64,000 nucleotides of DNA, taken from the NCBI GenBank assembly GCA_008931825.1, contig QXVZ01023286.1, positions 189,625 to 253,624 on the forward strand. The letters run 5' to 3'. The DNA is from Phallusia fumigata (lineage: Eukaryota; Chordata; Ascidiacea; Phlebobranchia; Ascidiidae). The notes beneath the pieces were generated by a model, which was not told where the DNA came from, did not search any database, and saw only the letters and a program-made list of their open reading frames with translations. A program made the translations under genes and the position numbers. Of this stretch, positions 10,511-22,915 are shown one piece after another (positions within the stretch are counted from its first letter, which is position 1; each line of letters begins with the position of its first letter).

Positions 10511-12717
10511 TTGATGTTGTTACCTTAAAACGTTGTTTTCTAGCCTATTGTTATGACATAACAAATTTAGAATAGTGGACAAGTAGTGTCATCATCAATT
10601 TCATAATCAGAAAGGTTTTTGTGCCCTCCAGATCACAATTTGGTATAAACGGACCCATATGACTACTTTAAAGCTAAAAGTCTGTGAAAGGAGACGAAGT
10701 ATGTAGAAAACCGAAATGCTTATCGGCGCCACATAGAAAGTACTGTACCTTTATGGAACAACGTTTTTGTTGAGTCATGTTACAAAAAAAGTGCCAGATT
10801 CAAAAAAATTGTCTAACTAAATAATAATTCCATAAAAAGGGAGTGAACAGTTGGATAAGGAGCAAAACTTTTTTGAGAACACTTTTTAGAATGTAACCAA
10901 AATGATCACCATACCCATTACAAACGCTATGATTATTAAAGCATGATTATAATGCGTAATAAATTAAACATCAACCTTTCGCCTTTTGACGGCCAAATGC
11001 TACTGTACTGAAGAGAACTACGGTTAAACGGTTTTGCTGCGTCTGTCCTAAGTAGAAGTCTGACACCGACTCCTAAGCGCTGCGCCGCTTGTCTTAAACT
11101 CGTCAATCACACCCTTCGTGTCGCGTGGCTTTTTGTTTGGGGAAGAACAGTCAGCGTTTCAACACATATTTTAGGCTGTAAGGATAATTAGTTGGCCGAT
11201 TAGGCTAAAAACCATTGAGAAGCAACCTATCAATCTGTGATTTGAATTTCACTAAACTAAAGGACATGTAAACAAATTAAATAACTTAGTAAAAAATGCG
11301 TTAATACAAAACAAAGTCACAAAATACTGACAAATACTATATGTATTGGACCAACTATCCAAATAGGAAACTTATAGGTGATGTGCTAACCAGGGTCAAA
11401 AGCCACAGTGCACAACTTCAGAAAACCATTTATCACGTGTGCAAATCTTAAGATTTTGGACGACTTTTTCTTGATCAAGCGGGAGGAACAAACCGGCGTT
11501 AGACCGACAAAACGAAAGAAAGAGAAAAACGATTAAAAACAATGTGTGTTCCCTGAATGGAAGGGGAGCCATTAAAAACATGAAAAAAATACAACATCAA
11601 ACTTGTTGGTGAAAACAGAGCACTAGACACCATGTCAACAAAAAATGCTGTAGGGATAGACATACTTACTTGAGAATCAAACTGTTTTAAATCTTTCAAA
11701 TCAAAAAACATTGCACCAGATTTAGATGTGGTTTTTATCACAATGCCATTACACACACACTGAATCCAATTTCAAAGTTTACCGCATGATTAGTCCCACA
11801 TTTTCCAATTCTCCTACATTGCAATGTCTCCTATTCAGAACTGCTCCAAAGATCACGTATTATTTTGGAAAAATGTCCACAGATATGGACCACAGACGAA
11901 AAAGTAACAGGTAGGAATGTTCTAAGTGCATTATCGAACCCATAAGATTCAAATCCCAATTTTCTGTTTATAGGCAAAAAAAACTACCTGAAGTGAGTGA
12001 CATCAAAAGGCCTAGCAGCCCTTATCCACACCATCTGTTTTCTTATAACATTGACAGTCACACATATGACCAATAGTCACGTATATAGTAATTACACAGT
12101 ATGACTATGTGGTAGTAACTATTCCAGCATCAGAAAATTTAGATGTGTCACCGATGTGTAAATTGGTTTAGTTTTACACTTAGAGTTATGTCAGAGTTAA
12201 ACAGTTAAACAATTTTGTTTTAACAACCTGTGTTCAGTAAGTTGGATTTGAAACAACAATTCAAGAACAACTTGCTATTCTAAAACAAACATTCCCCTGT
12301 AACAGGTAAATATTTGTCAAGCCATGTTAACCATGTTTAAGAGGATATCATTTGGCGAGGAAAATCTTAAGTATGCCTAAAAATAAATTTGCAGTCTGCT
12401 TGGTATGTGTTTTCATTTGCCATTGCGTCGTAGAGCGAAGCTGGACAAATAGGAGGAGCTATAGGTCAGACAACTGGTATGTCAAATAAACAAAGATTCA
12501 CGTTCACACGCATACACTTACACTACCAAATACGTCGAATTGTAGAGTTTTGCGAAACCTAGCCCCACGTAAATATTTTTCCAGTCCAACTGACTTTATT
12601 GCTTCAGAAATTCTGAGCTTTTAATCCGCTGGATAATAGCGCCACTTGCATTAATAAGATTCGAGGCTTTTACAAATTCGATTGAAAATGTTAGTCACAG
12701 TTGTTGTAATTTGTAAC
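10511..12717. repeat. Old copy of the intergenic module
   Basis: Bases about 11680-12717 align with 19415-20517 plus 21089-21240, and more weakly with 27430-28010 and 35680-36300. Landmarks are TTATCACAATGCC, AAAATGTCCACAG and GTGAGTGACAT. This copy lacks the hAT element at 20518 and shows the empty site (CCACGTAAAT at about 12568). The part 10600-10960 aligns loosely with 34700-35000. I see no intact gene. Confidence 0.5.
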
Positions 12718-13350
12718 ACTTTGCGTCGGATGAACTTCCTTAAATGTAAGACTGTGGCGACCCGGTTGGTGTCAACGAGATTGGTTTTGCATGTGCCGCT
12801 TCAAGCAAAAATTACATAAATAAATAAATAGGAATGGACCATGCAATCAATATCCTGTTAACTCTTGATTCTTTTATCTATGTCTGGATATGAGCAAATC
12901 CCAGCGTCTGTGGGCAGGTCTCTGTTATGCAGGAAATGACTAAAAACACAATGATCCGAGATATGCGCTATATTGCTCTTGTGTGCCCACGCCGGATTCT
13001 TATGCTCATCCTTCCGTGCTTCGGTTTTCAAATTTCCACGCTTCTACCAGTTGCGCGGGCATTTTTTCTTCACCAGACTTGCACAACATGTACCTGCGCT
13101 ATATTGCTCTTGCGTGCCCACGCCGGATTTTTATTCTCATCCTTCCGTGTTTCAGTTTTCATTGCGCGGGCATTTTTTTCACCAGCCCTGCACAACATAT
13201 ACGGCCGGCAAGATGACTATTTTACATTGCACCAAAACAGTATGCAAGCATGCGTTAGACAAGCAGTGGAATTAAAATGTTGGTTGATTACCTGTTTGAT
13301 ATAAGTGTGTTACTGCGTGATCGCCGCTTTCATTGTCGCTATTATAACTA
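12718..13350. repeat. Intergenic repeat with internal tandem duplication
   Basis: This is a second copy of 9840-10341. Within it, about 110 bp starting TGCGCTATATTGCTCTTG occurs twice in a row (near 12963 and 13097). Other copies occur near 21430-21770 and, more diverged, near 28960-29160. Open frames across it lie in repeated DNA and show no conserved coding pattern. Confidence 0.6.
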
Positions 13351-13469
13351 TCAAAACTTGCGTTAATATCAGACGCTCCACGGCCAAATTTCATAAAGTA
13401 AAAAACGCAAGCATGTAGCACGCAACAATATTGTTCGGTACATTGGTTACAGGTAATACACGCAGTAAA

Positions 13470-14200
13470 TATCAACAATAGGTATGGTACCCCGTACCCC
13501 TTCACAACGAGGTACGTACAACTTGATACGCACCTTTCCGTTTCCTATCCTTGGCAATGACTAGCAGTAGGTACGTTGGTACACAGCAAAGTCACAATAC
13601 AGTGGTATATTACGCCCTTCATAACGAGGTACGTGGTACGCACAAATCAATACGTACCGTACCGCACTGCCATCCTCATTTTTAGACTTGCGACCAGACT
13701 ACTAAGGGAAATATTTTTTGCTTTGTCAGATTTATGTCGACTGAAAAACGTACAAGTTTGATTTTGAGAGAGTTTGGGTGGAGATTGAACGCCAGTAAAC
13801 GCACCGACGAATATACCAAGTGAGTTGCACCCCCCAACCGGGGGTCGTGGACCCAAACTTAGGAGTCAAAGACATCATGTATAAGAATAAAGCACTATAG
13901 CGCAATGAAAATACCCACCGTTAAGCAACAATCCAGTACGATACGCCACATTGGTACAGAACGGTACGCAGCAAAATCACCAAAAGGTACGGTACGCTCT
14001 GCGCGACGAAGTTAACGGTACGTCCTTCGCAACAAAACTCGATGCAAACCATACCGTCCTGCTAAACTTAACCAAGAAGGGGAGTACGTTACAGCACGTT
14101 GGAATGGTATACGCAGTAAAAATAACCAATACCGTACGGTGATACGCACGTCTTAACGAAGTGCGTGATACGTACACTACTGCCATCCTTGCCATTGTGG
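13470..14200. mobile_element. Cluster of palindromic GTACGGTAC MITE copies
   Basis: At least three degenerate copies of the element at 4104-4205 lie end to end. Their signatures are CATAACGAGGTACGTGGTACG, AGCAAAATCACCAAAAGGTA and CTGCCATCCT(T/C)GCCATT. Many GTAC and CGTACG palindromes result. Boundaries between copies are blurred by nesting or decay. Confidence 0.5.
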
Positions 14201-14439
14201 TCCAACTTACAAAAGACGACTAAACTTACGTGTCATTTTCTAGTAAAGATCGATTACTTGTACTTAACAGCATTATAACTGGTTTTAAAAAACGGGTCCA
14301 CACGGCCTTTCGTCAAAAGGTCAACGATAGTGAAAAGGCAGGTGGCCACTAGTTTAGACGAAGATTTGAAGTTTTGTACAAAGCCTCCCACGAGTAAATA
14401 AAGCACATTATTATGATGCCATCCTATGTACTAGTGGGA

Positions 14440-14664
14440 GTTTGGCTGATTCTAATTTCAACGCAGAAAGCTGTAGTATGCCATCATATGGTTTGATAAC
14501 CGTAGTTGCATAACAACGCTAATTCAATGCGTGGTTTATTACACAGGAAACTCCTGCGCTTCGACGCACAAGTTCTTTTTTTTCATCAATCAGATCACTA
14601 TAAATTGTTCGAAAACAAGACGCACCTTGTAGCGTCCGACTTGGCCCTTTGATTAAAGGTTAGA
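14440..14664 (+). promoter_or_regulatory. Class II promoter of gene T5, with TATA box
   Basis: The block TGCGTGGTTTATTACACAGG, then AACTCCTGCGC and a GACGCAC stretch, is shared with T6, T7 and the relic at 9505. A TATAAA at 14599-14604 lies about 60 bp before the start codon, and T6 has the same box at 22850-22855. A related block also lies inside intron 1 of the sulfotransferase genes. Confidence 0.6.
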
Positions 14665-15947
14665 ATGGGTGAACAATGTCAAAAGTGTGCGCTTGTGCTG
14701 TTAGCTTTAATTCAATTGCTTCTGTGCATTTTGGCGCTTGCTTTACCAGACTTGATTGTGGGAAATATATCCAGGTAATTTGGTGGAGCTTAAATTTTAA
14801 CAAACTTTGGACTTGTAAAGATACCACTAAAAATATGATCATTGTGTACTTGAACATGTCTGATTTGAATAAAAACCTTTTATAGTCGATACGGCCAATA
14901 ATCTGTCAGCATACGTATGTTTATCAGTAATCAGTAAATAAACGGTTTGTGGTCCACCGCTGTAACAATACATATGAACCACATGCCACGACAAAAAATC
15001 CGCTTAATTGTTTGCCAATCGGATGTGTTTGTTTTTAGAGGCGACGCAGAGGAGTTTATGGAAGGCCCTCCTGAAGATGTACAAAACGAAACTCAGATAG
15101 TCCACGCCCATATTGGATATTTTAAATCTTTTATCAACGGCATTTTCGACGGTAGCAACAGGGAAGGTGGGTTCAAAATAACTTTGTTGTAGTTTACAGA
15201 CAAAATGTTTAAAAAGTTCTATCCTTGAAGTGTGTGAAGGTAACATTTTCGATCGTTTAATTTTGCGTCAAATTCAGCATTTGTCAAACCTCTGCTAGCA
15301 GTTGTGTTTCGAAAAAGCGCAAACACACCGATTATACTTCTTAGCTAACTGCTTGTTCACTACAAGAGGCCTGAATTAAAGACAAAAAACTGTTTACATT
15401 TTATTCAGACATGGTCGGCGTATTTGGATTCGCCCTGCTCTCGACATTATCCTCGTTTTTTACTTTGCTCTACACAATTCAATTATTGTCACATGACGTT
15501 TGCCCTTGTCAGGAGAAGTGTGCAAAGGGATGCAAATGGATCAGCGAACAGCTTAGCAAATTGGCCAAAACCAACTTCTCAGCGGGTAAAGTAAAAAACA
15601 AAATAGACGTTACCAAGTTTTTTGCATAAAACGCACACGTTGACTTTGGTTACGAGGTCACTAACATGGGGCCTATGCCTGAGCACAATGTAGGCCCTGC
15701 ACGAAAGCAAGGGAAATTAAAGTTTTTGTTTTCAGGTGTCTCCGGCACTGTGGCAGCTGCTATGACTTTTTTTACCACTGAAGATCTGGACGGAGGAAAC
15801 GTTGGAGCAAACTTTTATTTGCAGATTTTTGGAAGTGTCGTGTCCGTTGTAATTCACCTGGTAAAGACGACATGCATAAAACAAGATGGGGACGACACAG
15901 CCTCTACTAGACCAAACAATGCCGAACATGAGGAAAATCAATTTTAG
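14665..15947 (+). CDS. Tetraspan-family gene T5, complete, four exons
   Basis: Exons are 14665-14774, 15039-15166, 15409-15585 and 15736-15947; they sum to 627 bp (208 residues) and phases match T3. TM1 lies in ALVLLALIQLLLCILALALP and ends PDLIVGNISR. The loop GDAEEFMEGPPEDVQNETQ keeps a glycosylation site (NET). After TM2 comes the Cys cluster CPCQEKCAKGC and a basic SEQLSKLAK stretch. Exon 4 begins GVSGTVAAAMTFF, then EDLDGGNVGANF and TM4, and ends in an acidic tail NNAEHEENQF that is shared with T6 and T7. The exon 3 junction gives Asp where sisters have Gly. It is a compact gene with short introns and a TATA promoter. The function is unknown. Confidence 0.88.
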
Positions 15948-17146
15948 GCGTCTAACTTATTTTGAACAGCATCGTAGACTTAATGCAGAAATGTGACAAT
16001 GCCTTAAAAGTTATGTGCATTTGGATTTGAATTGTGAAAAATTGTGCTTGTGTAAACTATGTTAATAACCAATTATATATATTGTATTGTCATTTTGTCC
16101 CTTTTATATGTCTGGAGGTTTAATAAAGAAGTTTATTCAAGAAATGATAGTGGTTTTACCGCTTCGATCTCAAAAAAATATTGTTTTTGTGCATGCGTCG
16201 TTAAGTCAACACTATACCCTTAGGCACCCCAAAACGTACGCCAAAAATGTTTCCGAGTGTTTCCGAGTAACTGTCGCCAAAGAACCTGATATCGTATTGT
16301 TGGATCAGGCCAAAGCCAAGAGGTTGTAAAACGACCTTTCACGAACCGTTGCACTTGACTGCGACAAAACGCTTTTACAACACAAAAGCGACATGGAAAC
16401 GGAGTAGGCTATAGCATTTGTGTTCATTTTGCCCAGACGACCTGATAAGAGTGGTAGTCGTAGTATTCAGTTGTTTTCAGTAACCTTGCTTTCCGCTGTT
16501 TGGGTAAAACCTTGCCAGGTTTTATGTTGCTTTTGCGTATACAGGAACTGACGATGCTGTGATTAGGCGTAATATTTATTCCTATGTGTTGAATCGACTA
16601 ATCTTGTTTCTTCGAAACTTGTTTCTATACCCACAATTTTACCAAGAAAAAACAACGATCGTCGATGGTCATGTTGTCTGTTAGAGGATCAGATATTGCT
16701 TATTATAATCACTCTCCGTATAAAAGCATTTAAATTCATTGCGAGTAACAATTAAAGAGCAAAGAAAATTGTTGTTGCCTGGATGTGATTTGACAACACC
16801 TAGGTGCTATTGAATTTAACAATGGTCGCCACGTAAAAGCGCAATGGAGCACTAATTGTGTCAAAACGTTCAAACGAATTAGTTTGAAACAGCGCTGTAC
16901 TGTGTCAATAATCTCGCTCAGACATTAAGATCGTCCTCCCTCTTTAAAGTAAATCAATATTGAATATACGTTTTGTTTGAAATCGTAAGTTTGCGGGCGT
17001 CCCACCACCTACTTCCTCCCAAGCCGCACAAAATGTTTTCAGTCAAATATCCTACAACTGAAGGGCGGTTTACAACTTTAAAATGTTTGGCCAGTCGCAA
17101 ATAAAACCTACTAGCGTCTGACTTGAGCCTATGATTCAAGGTTAGG
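15948..17146. other. T5-T4 intergenic spacer with poly(A) signal and class I 5' flank
   Basis: AATAAA at 16122-16127 lies about 175 bp past the T5 stop and is a likely poly(A) signal. From about 16790 to the ATG at 17147 the sequence follows the class I 5' flank of T3 (GATTTGACAACACCTAG, GCAATGGAGCAC, GTTTTGTTTGAAATCG). The middle part is unremarkable. Confidence 0.55.
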
Positions 17147-18554
17147 ATGGATGAAAAGTGGATAAAGTTCGCGATTGTGGTGTTAGCCGTTGTTCAACTG
17201 ATTCTGTGCATTTTAGCACTTGCTTTACCAGACTTGATTGTAGGAACAATGTCAAGGTAATTTAGTAAAGCTAAAATACAAACAAATAATGGACTTTTAT
17301 AGACATCATTGTAAAACACAAACTTGTGGACTAGAAAAAGCGCCTTTTCAATGGTCTAGCATCATACTGTGTTTTAGTAAGGTCTGTCAAGATAGTCGTA
17401 TTGGTGACTGTTCAAAAACAGTAATCAGTAAACAAATCGTTTATGAACGATTGCTGTAACAATAAACTTATAAACCACATGCCAAGGCGAAAAATCGAAG
17501 ACTTTGTTTATCTATCAATATTTATGTTTTAGAGGCGACGCAGAGGAGTTTATGGAAGGCCTTCCAGAAGATGTAGAAAACGCAACCCAGATAGTCCAAG
17601 CCCAAATCGGATATTTCGAATCTTTCATCAATGGCATTTTTGACGGTAGCAACAGGGAAGGTGGGCAAAAACACTTGCACATAATAAACATGATCTTGAA
17701 AATATTACAACTTCTTTCATTTGGCTAATAAGGCTTAATACTTTCGTGCTACAGAAAAACTGTTTTTAAAATCTGGTCCCCGAGCAATGCGGAGTTAGAA
17801 TTTTTGATCCTGCAGGTTTTGCGCCAAAGTTTCGGTAGAAGTAGTTAAAAAACAGATTCACTCCTAAAAAATCCGCATGGTCGAAGTGCCAAGATATAAG
17901 GTTTTAATCAACCACTGAAAATTTTGTTTTCTCTTTTTTTTTCAGGCATGGTCGGCGTTTTTGGATTCGCCCTGCTTTCAACATTATCCTCGTGTTTTAC
18001 TTTTCTCTTCGCAATTCAATTGCTGTGTTGCGACTCTTGTCCCTGTCAGGAGAAGTGTGCAAAGGGATGTGAATGGATCAGCAAACAGCTTAGCAAATTG
18101 GCCAAATCCAACTTCTCAGCGGGTAAATAAAAAAATCACAAATGCAAAAGATTTTGTATGAAATGCACATGTTAACGTGGTAACGGTGACTAACGTTGGG
18201 CCACACGGATATAAGTGCAATAGAATAGACCCTGTAAACAGAGTCAGAGTTAAGAAACCTACAAGTTAAATAAACTATTGCTTATAAGCTGTGCTACAAT
18301 CTGTTGGGGTCCTCAAAAAAAATTAAAATAAACTCTCTTTTACTCAATGTGTTGTCTTCAATTAAAATTTCTTCACTATATTCGAGGTTTTGTTTATAGG
18401 TGTATCCGGCATTGCGGTGGCTGCGATGACCGCTTTTACCGCTGAAGATCTAAACGGAGGAAACGTTGGAGCAAACGTTGTTTTGCAGATTCTTGGAAGC
18501 TTCGTGTCCTTTGCAATTCACCTGATAAAGTCATGCATAAAAAAAGATGATTAA
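17147..18554 (+). CDS. Tetraspan-family gene T4, complete, short C-tail
   Basis: Exons are 17147-17256, 17533-17660, 17946-18122 and 18400-18554; they sum to 570 bp (189 residues). Exon 2 is almost identical to that of T3 (one Arg to Gln change in the part IVQAQIGYF), which suggests a recent common origin or gene conversion. The Cys stretch reads CCDSCPCQEKCAKGC. Exon 4 carries GVSGIAVAAMTAFTAEDL, GGNVGANVVLQILGSF and TM4, but stops right after SCIKKDD. It therefore lacks the 15-20 residue polar tail of T3. AATAAA at 18641-18646 is a likely poly(A) signal. The 5' flank is class I, as in T3. Confidence 0.86.
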
Positions 18555-20517
18555 ACCAAAAGCAACACTCAACCGGTCAAACCACACGTCGGACAATAAC
18601 TCTGTAAATTTTGATTGCGTTTGTGTAAGTGACATATGTAAATAAACTCACGAAATGTGGATATACTATTGTTTCGCCACCTTGGTATGCCAAAAGGGTA
18701 AAAAAAGTTAACCTTCAACAAGAAGTGCGGTACTGCGTGATCTCACTTTTCATTTTTCTTAACGTTTCATTGTTGCTAAACTAACTGTCAAACTGACATT
18801 GTAATTCACAGCCGTTTTTGTCCCTTGCCCTTTCTTAGTTTTGCAGGCCACGGCCACACGATTTTGTTGACAAATCAATGCTTTTTTACGTTACATATTT
18901 TCGGACATGCCATCAGATAATAACTAAATTGTTTTGCTTTGTCACATTTTTATCGACCGAAAAAGGTACAGGTTTAAATAAGAGGAACTTTTTGTGTGAG
19001 CACGAATATGCCCAGTGAGTTTAGGCAAAGCTTTAAATTTGCCTTTTCACTTCATAATATGTTGAATACACACATGATGGACTGATCATGCGGTCTCACC
19101 TTAAACATGGCACACTTAATTCCCAGTTGTCGTACATAATTGTTTTATCATGTTTTGCTTTGAGAGTTATAACCTCTTAACAAAGCACAGTTATGTCGCA
19201 CCCACGATTAGAAGGGGGTCAATATGTTAAGGGACATATTAGCTTAAACTTTACCAAAAACGATTTTTGTTGCAAGCCTTCCACGACTTAATGATCAAGC
19301 ACGGCGTAACCCTGTGTATATGTAAACACATTAACTAAGTTCAAAAGATTGACTAATATTTTGCTACACCAATGTCGGTGTGTTCTGTTGCACATTACAC
19401 AAAAAATTAGTTTTGAAATCTTTTAAATCATGCAGTGTGGTTTTCATTCATCACAATGCCATTGCGCATACACTAGGACCCATTATAAAAAGGTTAGTGT
19501 TTTGTTTTACGTTGGGTTCCATAGTTACCTTAGCTTCGTGGCATTACTTCTGCAGAAAGAAACACAGTCACGCGTATGCAAAGCATTTCAATAAAATATA
19601 TAAATATTCTACGTAACGTGGCATCGTCCTACATATAAACAATTCCAATTCTCCTCCTTTACAATGTGTTCTATTCAGGATTGCTCCTAAAGCAAACTAT
19701 TTTAGAAAAATGTCCACAGCCCATGAGTACAGTAAAAAAACAACGGGTGGGAATGCCCAGAGTGGATTATCGAATACATTTTTTCTCTTTGCATAGAGAA
19801 AAAGCCTACCTTACGTGAGTGACATAAAAAGACCTAGCAGCACATACCAATACCACTCGTTTACTTACACGGCCCAACAGTGTGGCTATGTGCTGGTAAC
19901 CTTTCCAGTATCAGCAAAAGTTTAGATGTGTTGTGGGCTTGTGGTGTTTCTGTAAAACCGGAATTATCGAAGCGTGTTTTGTGCCTTTTTCTCGTGTTCT
20001 CTTTTTGGTTGTGCCTGTCGTGCGCGTTTGATTATTCTCTATGAGATCTCGTAAAATAAACACCTAACTCGTCACGGATTGTGCTACTTGTTTTAGTTTT
20101 ACACCTAAGAGTTATGTCAGAGTTGTTGGGCAATCTTTTTTAAACAACCTGCTGAATTCAATTCAATACTTTGGATTTGAAATAACAATTCTAGAACAGC
20201 TTGCTATTCTAAAATAAACACGCTCGTGTAACTAGTAAACATTAGTCAAACCATGTTAACCATGTTCAAAAGGATATCATTTGGCCAGCAAAACTTCAAT
20301 TCGGCCTTAATAAGCAGGTTGTGCTCTGCTAAGTATGTGTTTTCATTTGCTAGTGCGTGGTAGAGCAACTGAACAGCAGATTAGTTTAACAAATAGGAAG
20401 AGCTATGGTTCAGACAACTGGTATGTCAAATACATAGATTAACGTTCACACGCATACACATACACCACAAAAACCTAGTCAAATTGTAGGGTTTTGTCAA
20501 AGCAAGGCACACGTAAC
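18555..20517. repeat. Intergenic module copies
   Basis: Bases 18845-19295 pair with 8870-9300. Bases 19415-20517 pair with 11680-12580, with landmarks CATCACAATGCCATT, AAAAATGTCCACAG and GTGAGTGACATAAAAAG. No intact gene was recognised. The 78-residue open frame at 19380-19616 is not conserved in the sister copies. Confidence 0.55.
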
Positions 20518-21088
20518 TAGTGGCGGCTGGCGCATAGGCACTGCGGGACTGCAGCACCCCCTATTTTTTCTTGATATCATCGATAACATTCAATACAATA
20601 AGTCCCCTTTACTTCAAATCTTTCTTTATACCTGTAAAAGTACAATATTTAATCGTTTTAGTTGATGTCAGTTACCATCAAACCACTTGCGCTCAAAAAG
20701 AATTCACGATGACGTCATAATTAAAGGCCCAGGTGATGTATGGAACTATGCGCTTCACAGTTCCAGCTGCGTGGGTTTGGTTGTTGTGCGCATGCGTATA
20801 CAGGTAGCGGAATGAGAGGCTGAAAGGAAGGGAGAGGAAGTACTCGCAGTGCTCTTGGACCTTCGCCAGGCGTGCTGGAAGAAGGCAGCGTTTTTGTACT
20901 CAGCGTGTGTTGTGCTTAAAACATTTTATTTTTAAATGTATAGATCAACCTTAAACTGTAGGTTATTTATGTAAGAAATGTTTGACTTGTTATTTTAGGA
21001 TTATTTTCTTTTTTATACCTGCCTTATTGTTTACTTCTACACAACATTAAACCAAAAGTTAAACATTTTTAGCTACTAACTGCCACTC
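20518..21088. mobile_element. hAT MITE (CAGTGGCGG family), with target duplication
   Basis: This is a 571-bp element flanked by an exact 8-bp duplication, CACGTAAC (20510-20517 and 21089-21096). The left end is TAGTGGCGGCTGGCG; the right end, AACTGCCACTC, is a degraded inverted match. There is no open frame. The paralogous DNA near 12568 has the single uninterrupted site, so insertion came after that duplication. Its sister is at 29163-29801. Confidence 0.85.
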
Positions 21089-21239
21089 CACGTAACTATC
21101 TTTCCAACAGTCCAACCGACTTTGTTGCATGAAAAATTCTTAGCTTTTTGTCATGCTGTAGCGCCACTTGCATTAATAGGATAATTTTACAAATTAGTTG
21201 AAAAATTTTAATCACAGCGTCGGTGGAACTATACCTAAA

Positions 21240-22714
21240 ATGTGTGTAAGACTGTGGCGACCACGGTATATCCCTTGTTAGTGTCATCGAGAATGGTTTT
21301 GAAGGTGCCGCTTCAAGCAAAAAGTTAAATATTTCTTTGGAATATACATGGACCGTGCAATCGATATCCTGTTAACTCTTGCTGCTATAATCTATGTCTG
21401 GATATGAGCAGAGCCGCAGCTTTTGTGGGCAGATCTTTGTCGGGAGGAATATTGCTCTTGTGTGCCCACGCCGGATTTTTATTCTCTTCCTTCCGTGTTC
21501 AGTTGGAAATTTCTACGCTTCTACTTGCCGCAATTGCGCGGGCATTGTTTTCCTCTGTTGTGTAGGCCTCACCAGTCCCGCACAACGTACGGCCGCGAGA
21601 TGCCTATTTTACATTGTATCAAAACAGTAGGCAATCATGCGTTAGACAAGCAGTGGAATTAAAATGTTGGTTGGGCACTTGTTTTTGAAATAAGTGTGGT
21701 ACGGCATGATCGCCCCTTCCATGAAACGACGCATCGTTGCTACAACAACTATCAAAACTTTCGCTTCGGCGGCCAATTTTCATAAATTGAAAAACTCAAG
21801 CATGTAGACCGCGAAAATAGTTAATTGGTTTGGCACTGTGCGCAGAAAAAATTATTAAAAGGTACGGTACGATAGTACGGTAAGCCCCGCACAACGAGGT
21901 AAGTACAACTTAACACGCACCGTTCCATTTCCTATGCTTGGCAATGACTGGCAGTAGGTACACTACGGTATGCAGCAAAATCAGCATACGGTGGTACTCT
22001 ACGCCCTTCATAACGAGGTACATGGTACGCACAAATCAACACGTACCGTACTGCCATCCTCATTTTTAGACTTGCGACCAGATTACTAAGGGAAATATTT
22101 TTTGCTTTGTCAGATTTATGTCGACTGAAAAACGTACAAGTTTGATTTAGAAAACCTTTGTGCGGGGTTCAACGCCAGTAAACACACCGACATATACGCC
22201 AAGTGAGTTTAGACCAGTATTTGCCAACGGAGGGTCCATAGACTCATAAATATACTTGTGAGTCCATTAGATCATGTATAAATATAAATCAATATAGCGC
22301 AATGAAAATACCAACCGGTATGCAAGGATAGCAGCATGGTACGACACGTAAGAACACGCAGCAAAAATCATCAAAATGTTCGATACGGTGCTACGATACG
22401 CCTTTTGTAACGAGGTACGTGGTATGCCATCTCGTACCGTCCTTGCCATTATGGTTCAACTTGCAAAAGACGATTAACTTACGCGTCATTCTCCAGTAGA
22501 GATCATTACTTGTATGTAACAGCACTAACTGGTTTTGAAAAAGGAGTCCATACTTTTCGTCAAGAGGTTCAACGACAGTTAAAAGGCTGAAAACCATGCA
22601 CCAGTTTATACCAAGATTTAGAGTTTTGTAGAAAGCCCAGGAACAAATAACAAAGCACTTTCTTATGATGCCATTCTATTTACGAATCGGAGTGTGGCTG
22701 ATTCTAATTTCAAC
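21240..22714. repeat. Intergenic repeat plus palindromic MITE copies
   Basis: Bases about 21240-21770 copy the 12740-13350 repeat. Bases about 21840-22065 and 22318-22452 hold palindromic GTACGGTAC MITE copies, for example CATAACGAGGTACATGGTACG. Bases about 22090-22220 copy part of 8870-9300. No gene was seen. Confidence 0.5.
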
Positions 22715-22915
22715 GCATAGAGCTGTAATGTGCCACCATATGGTTTGATAAACGTAGTTGCCCAACAGCGCGAAGCAAATGCGTAGTTCATTACACAGGA
22801 AACTCCTGCGCTTCGACGCACAACTTCTTTTTTTCATTGCTCAGAACTCTATAAATTGTTCGAAAACAAGACGCACCTTGTAGCGTCCGACTTGGCCCTT
22901 TGACTTAGGGTTAGG
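22715..22915 (+). promoter_or_regulatory. Class II promoter of gene T6, with TATA box
   Basis: This is the same block as before T5: TTACACAGGAAACTCCTGCG, then CTTCGACGCAC and TATAAA at 22850-22855, 66 bp upstream of the ATG. The last 70 bp (GTAGCGTCCGACTTGGCCC...) are nearly identical to those before T5. Confidence 0.6.
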
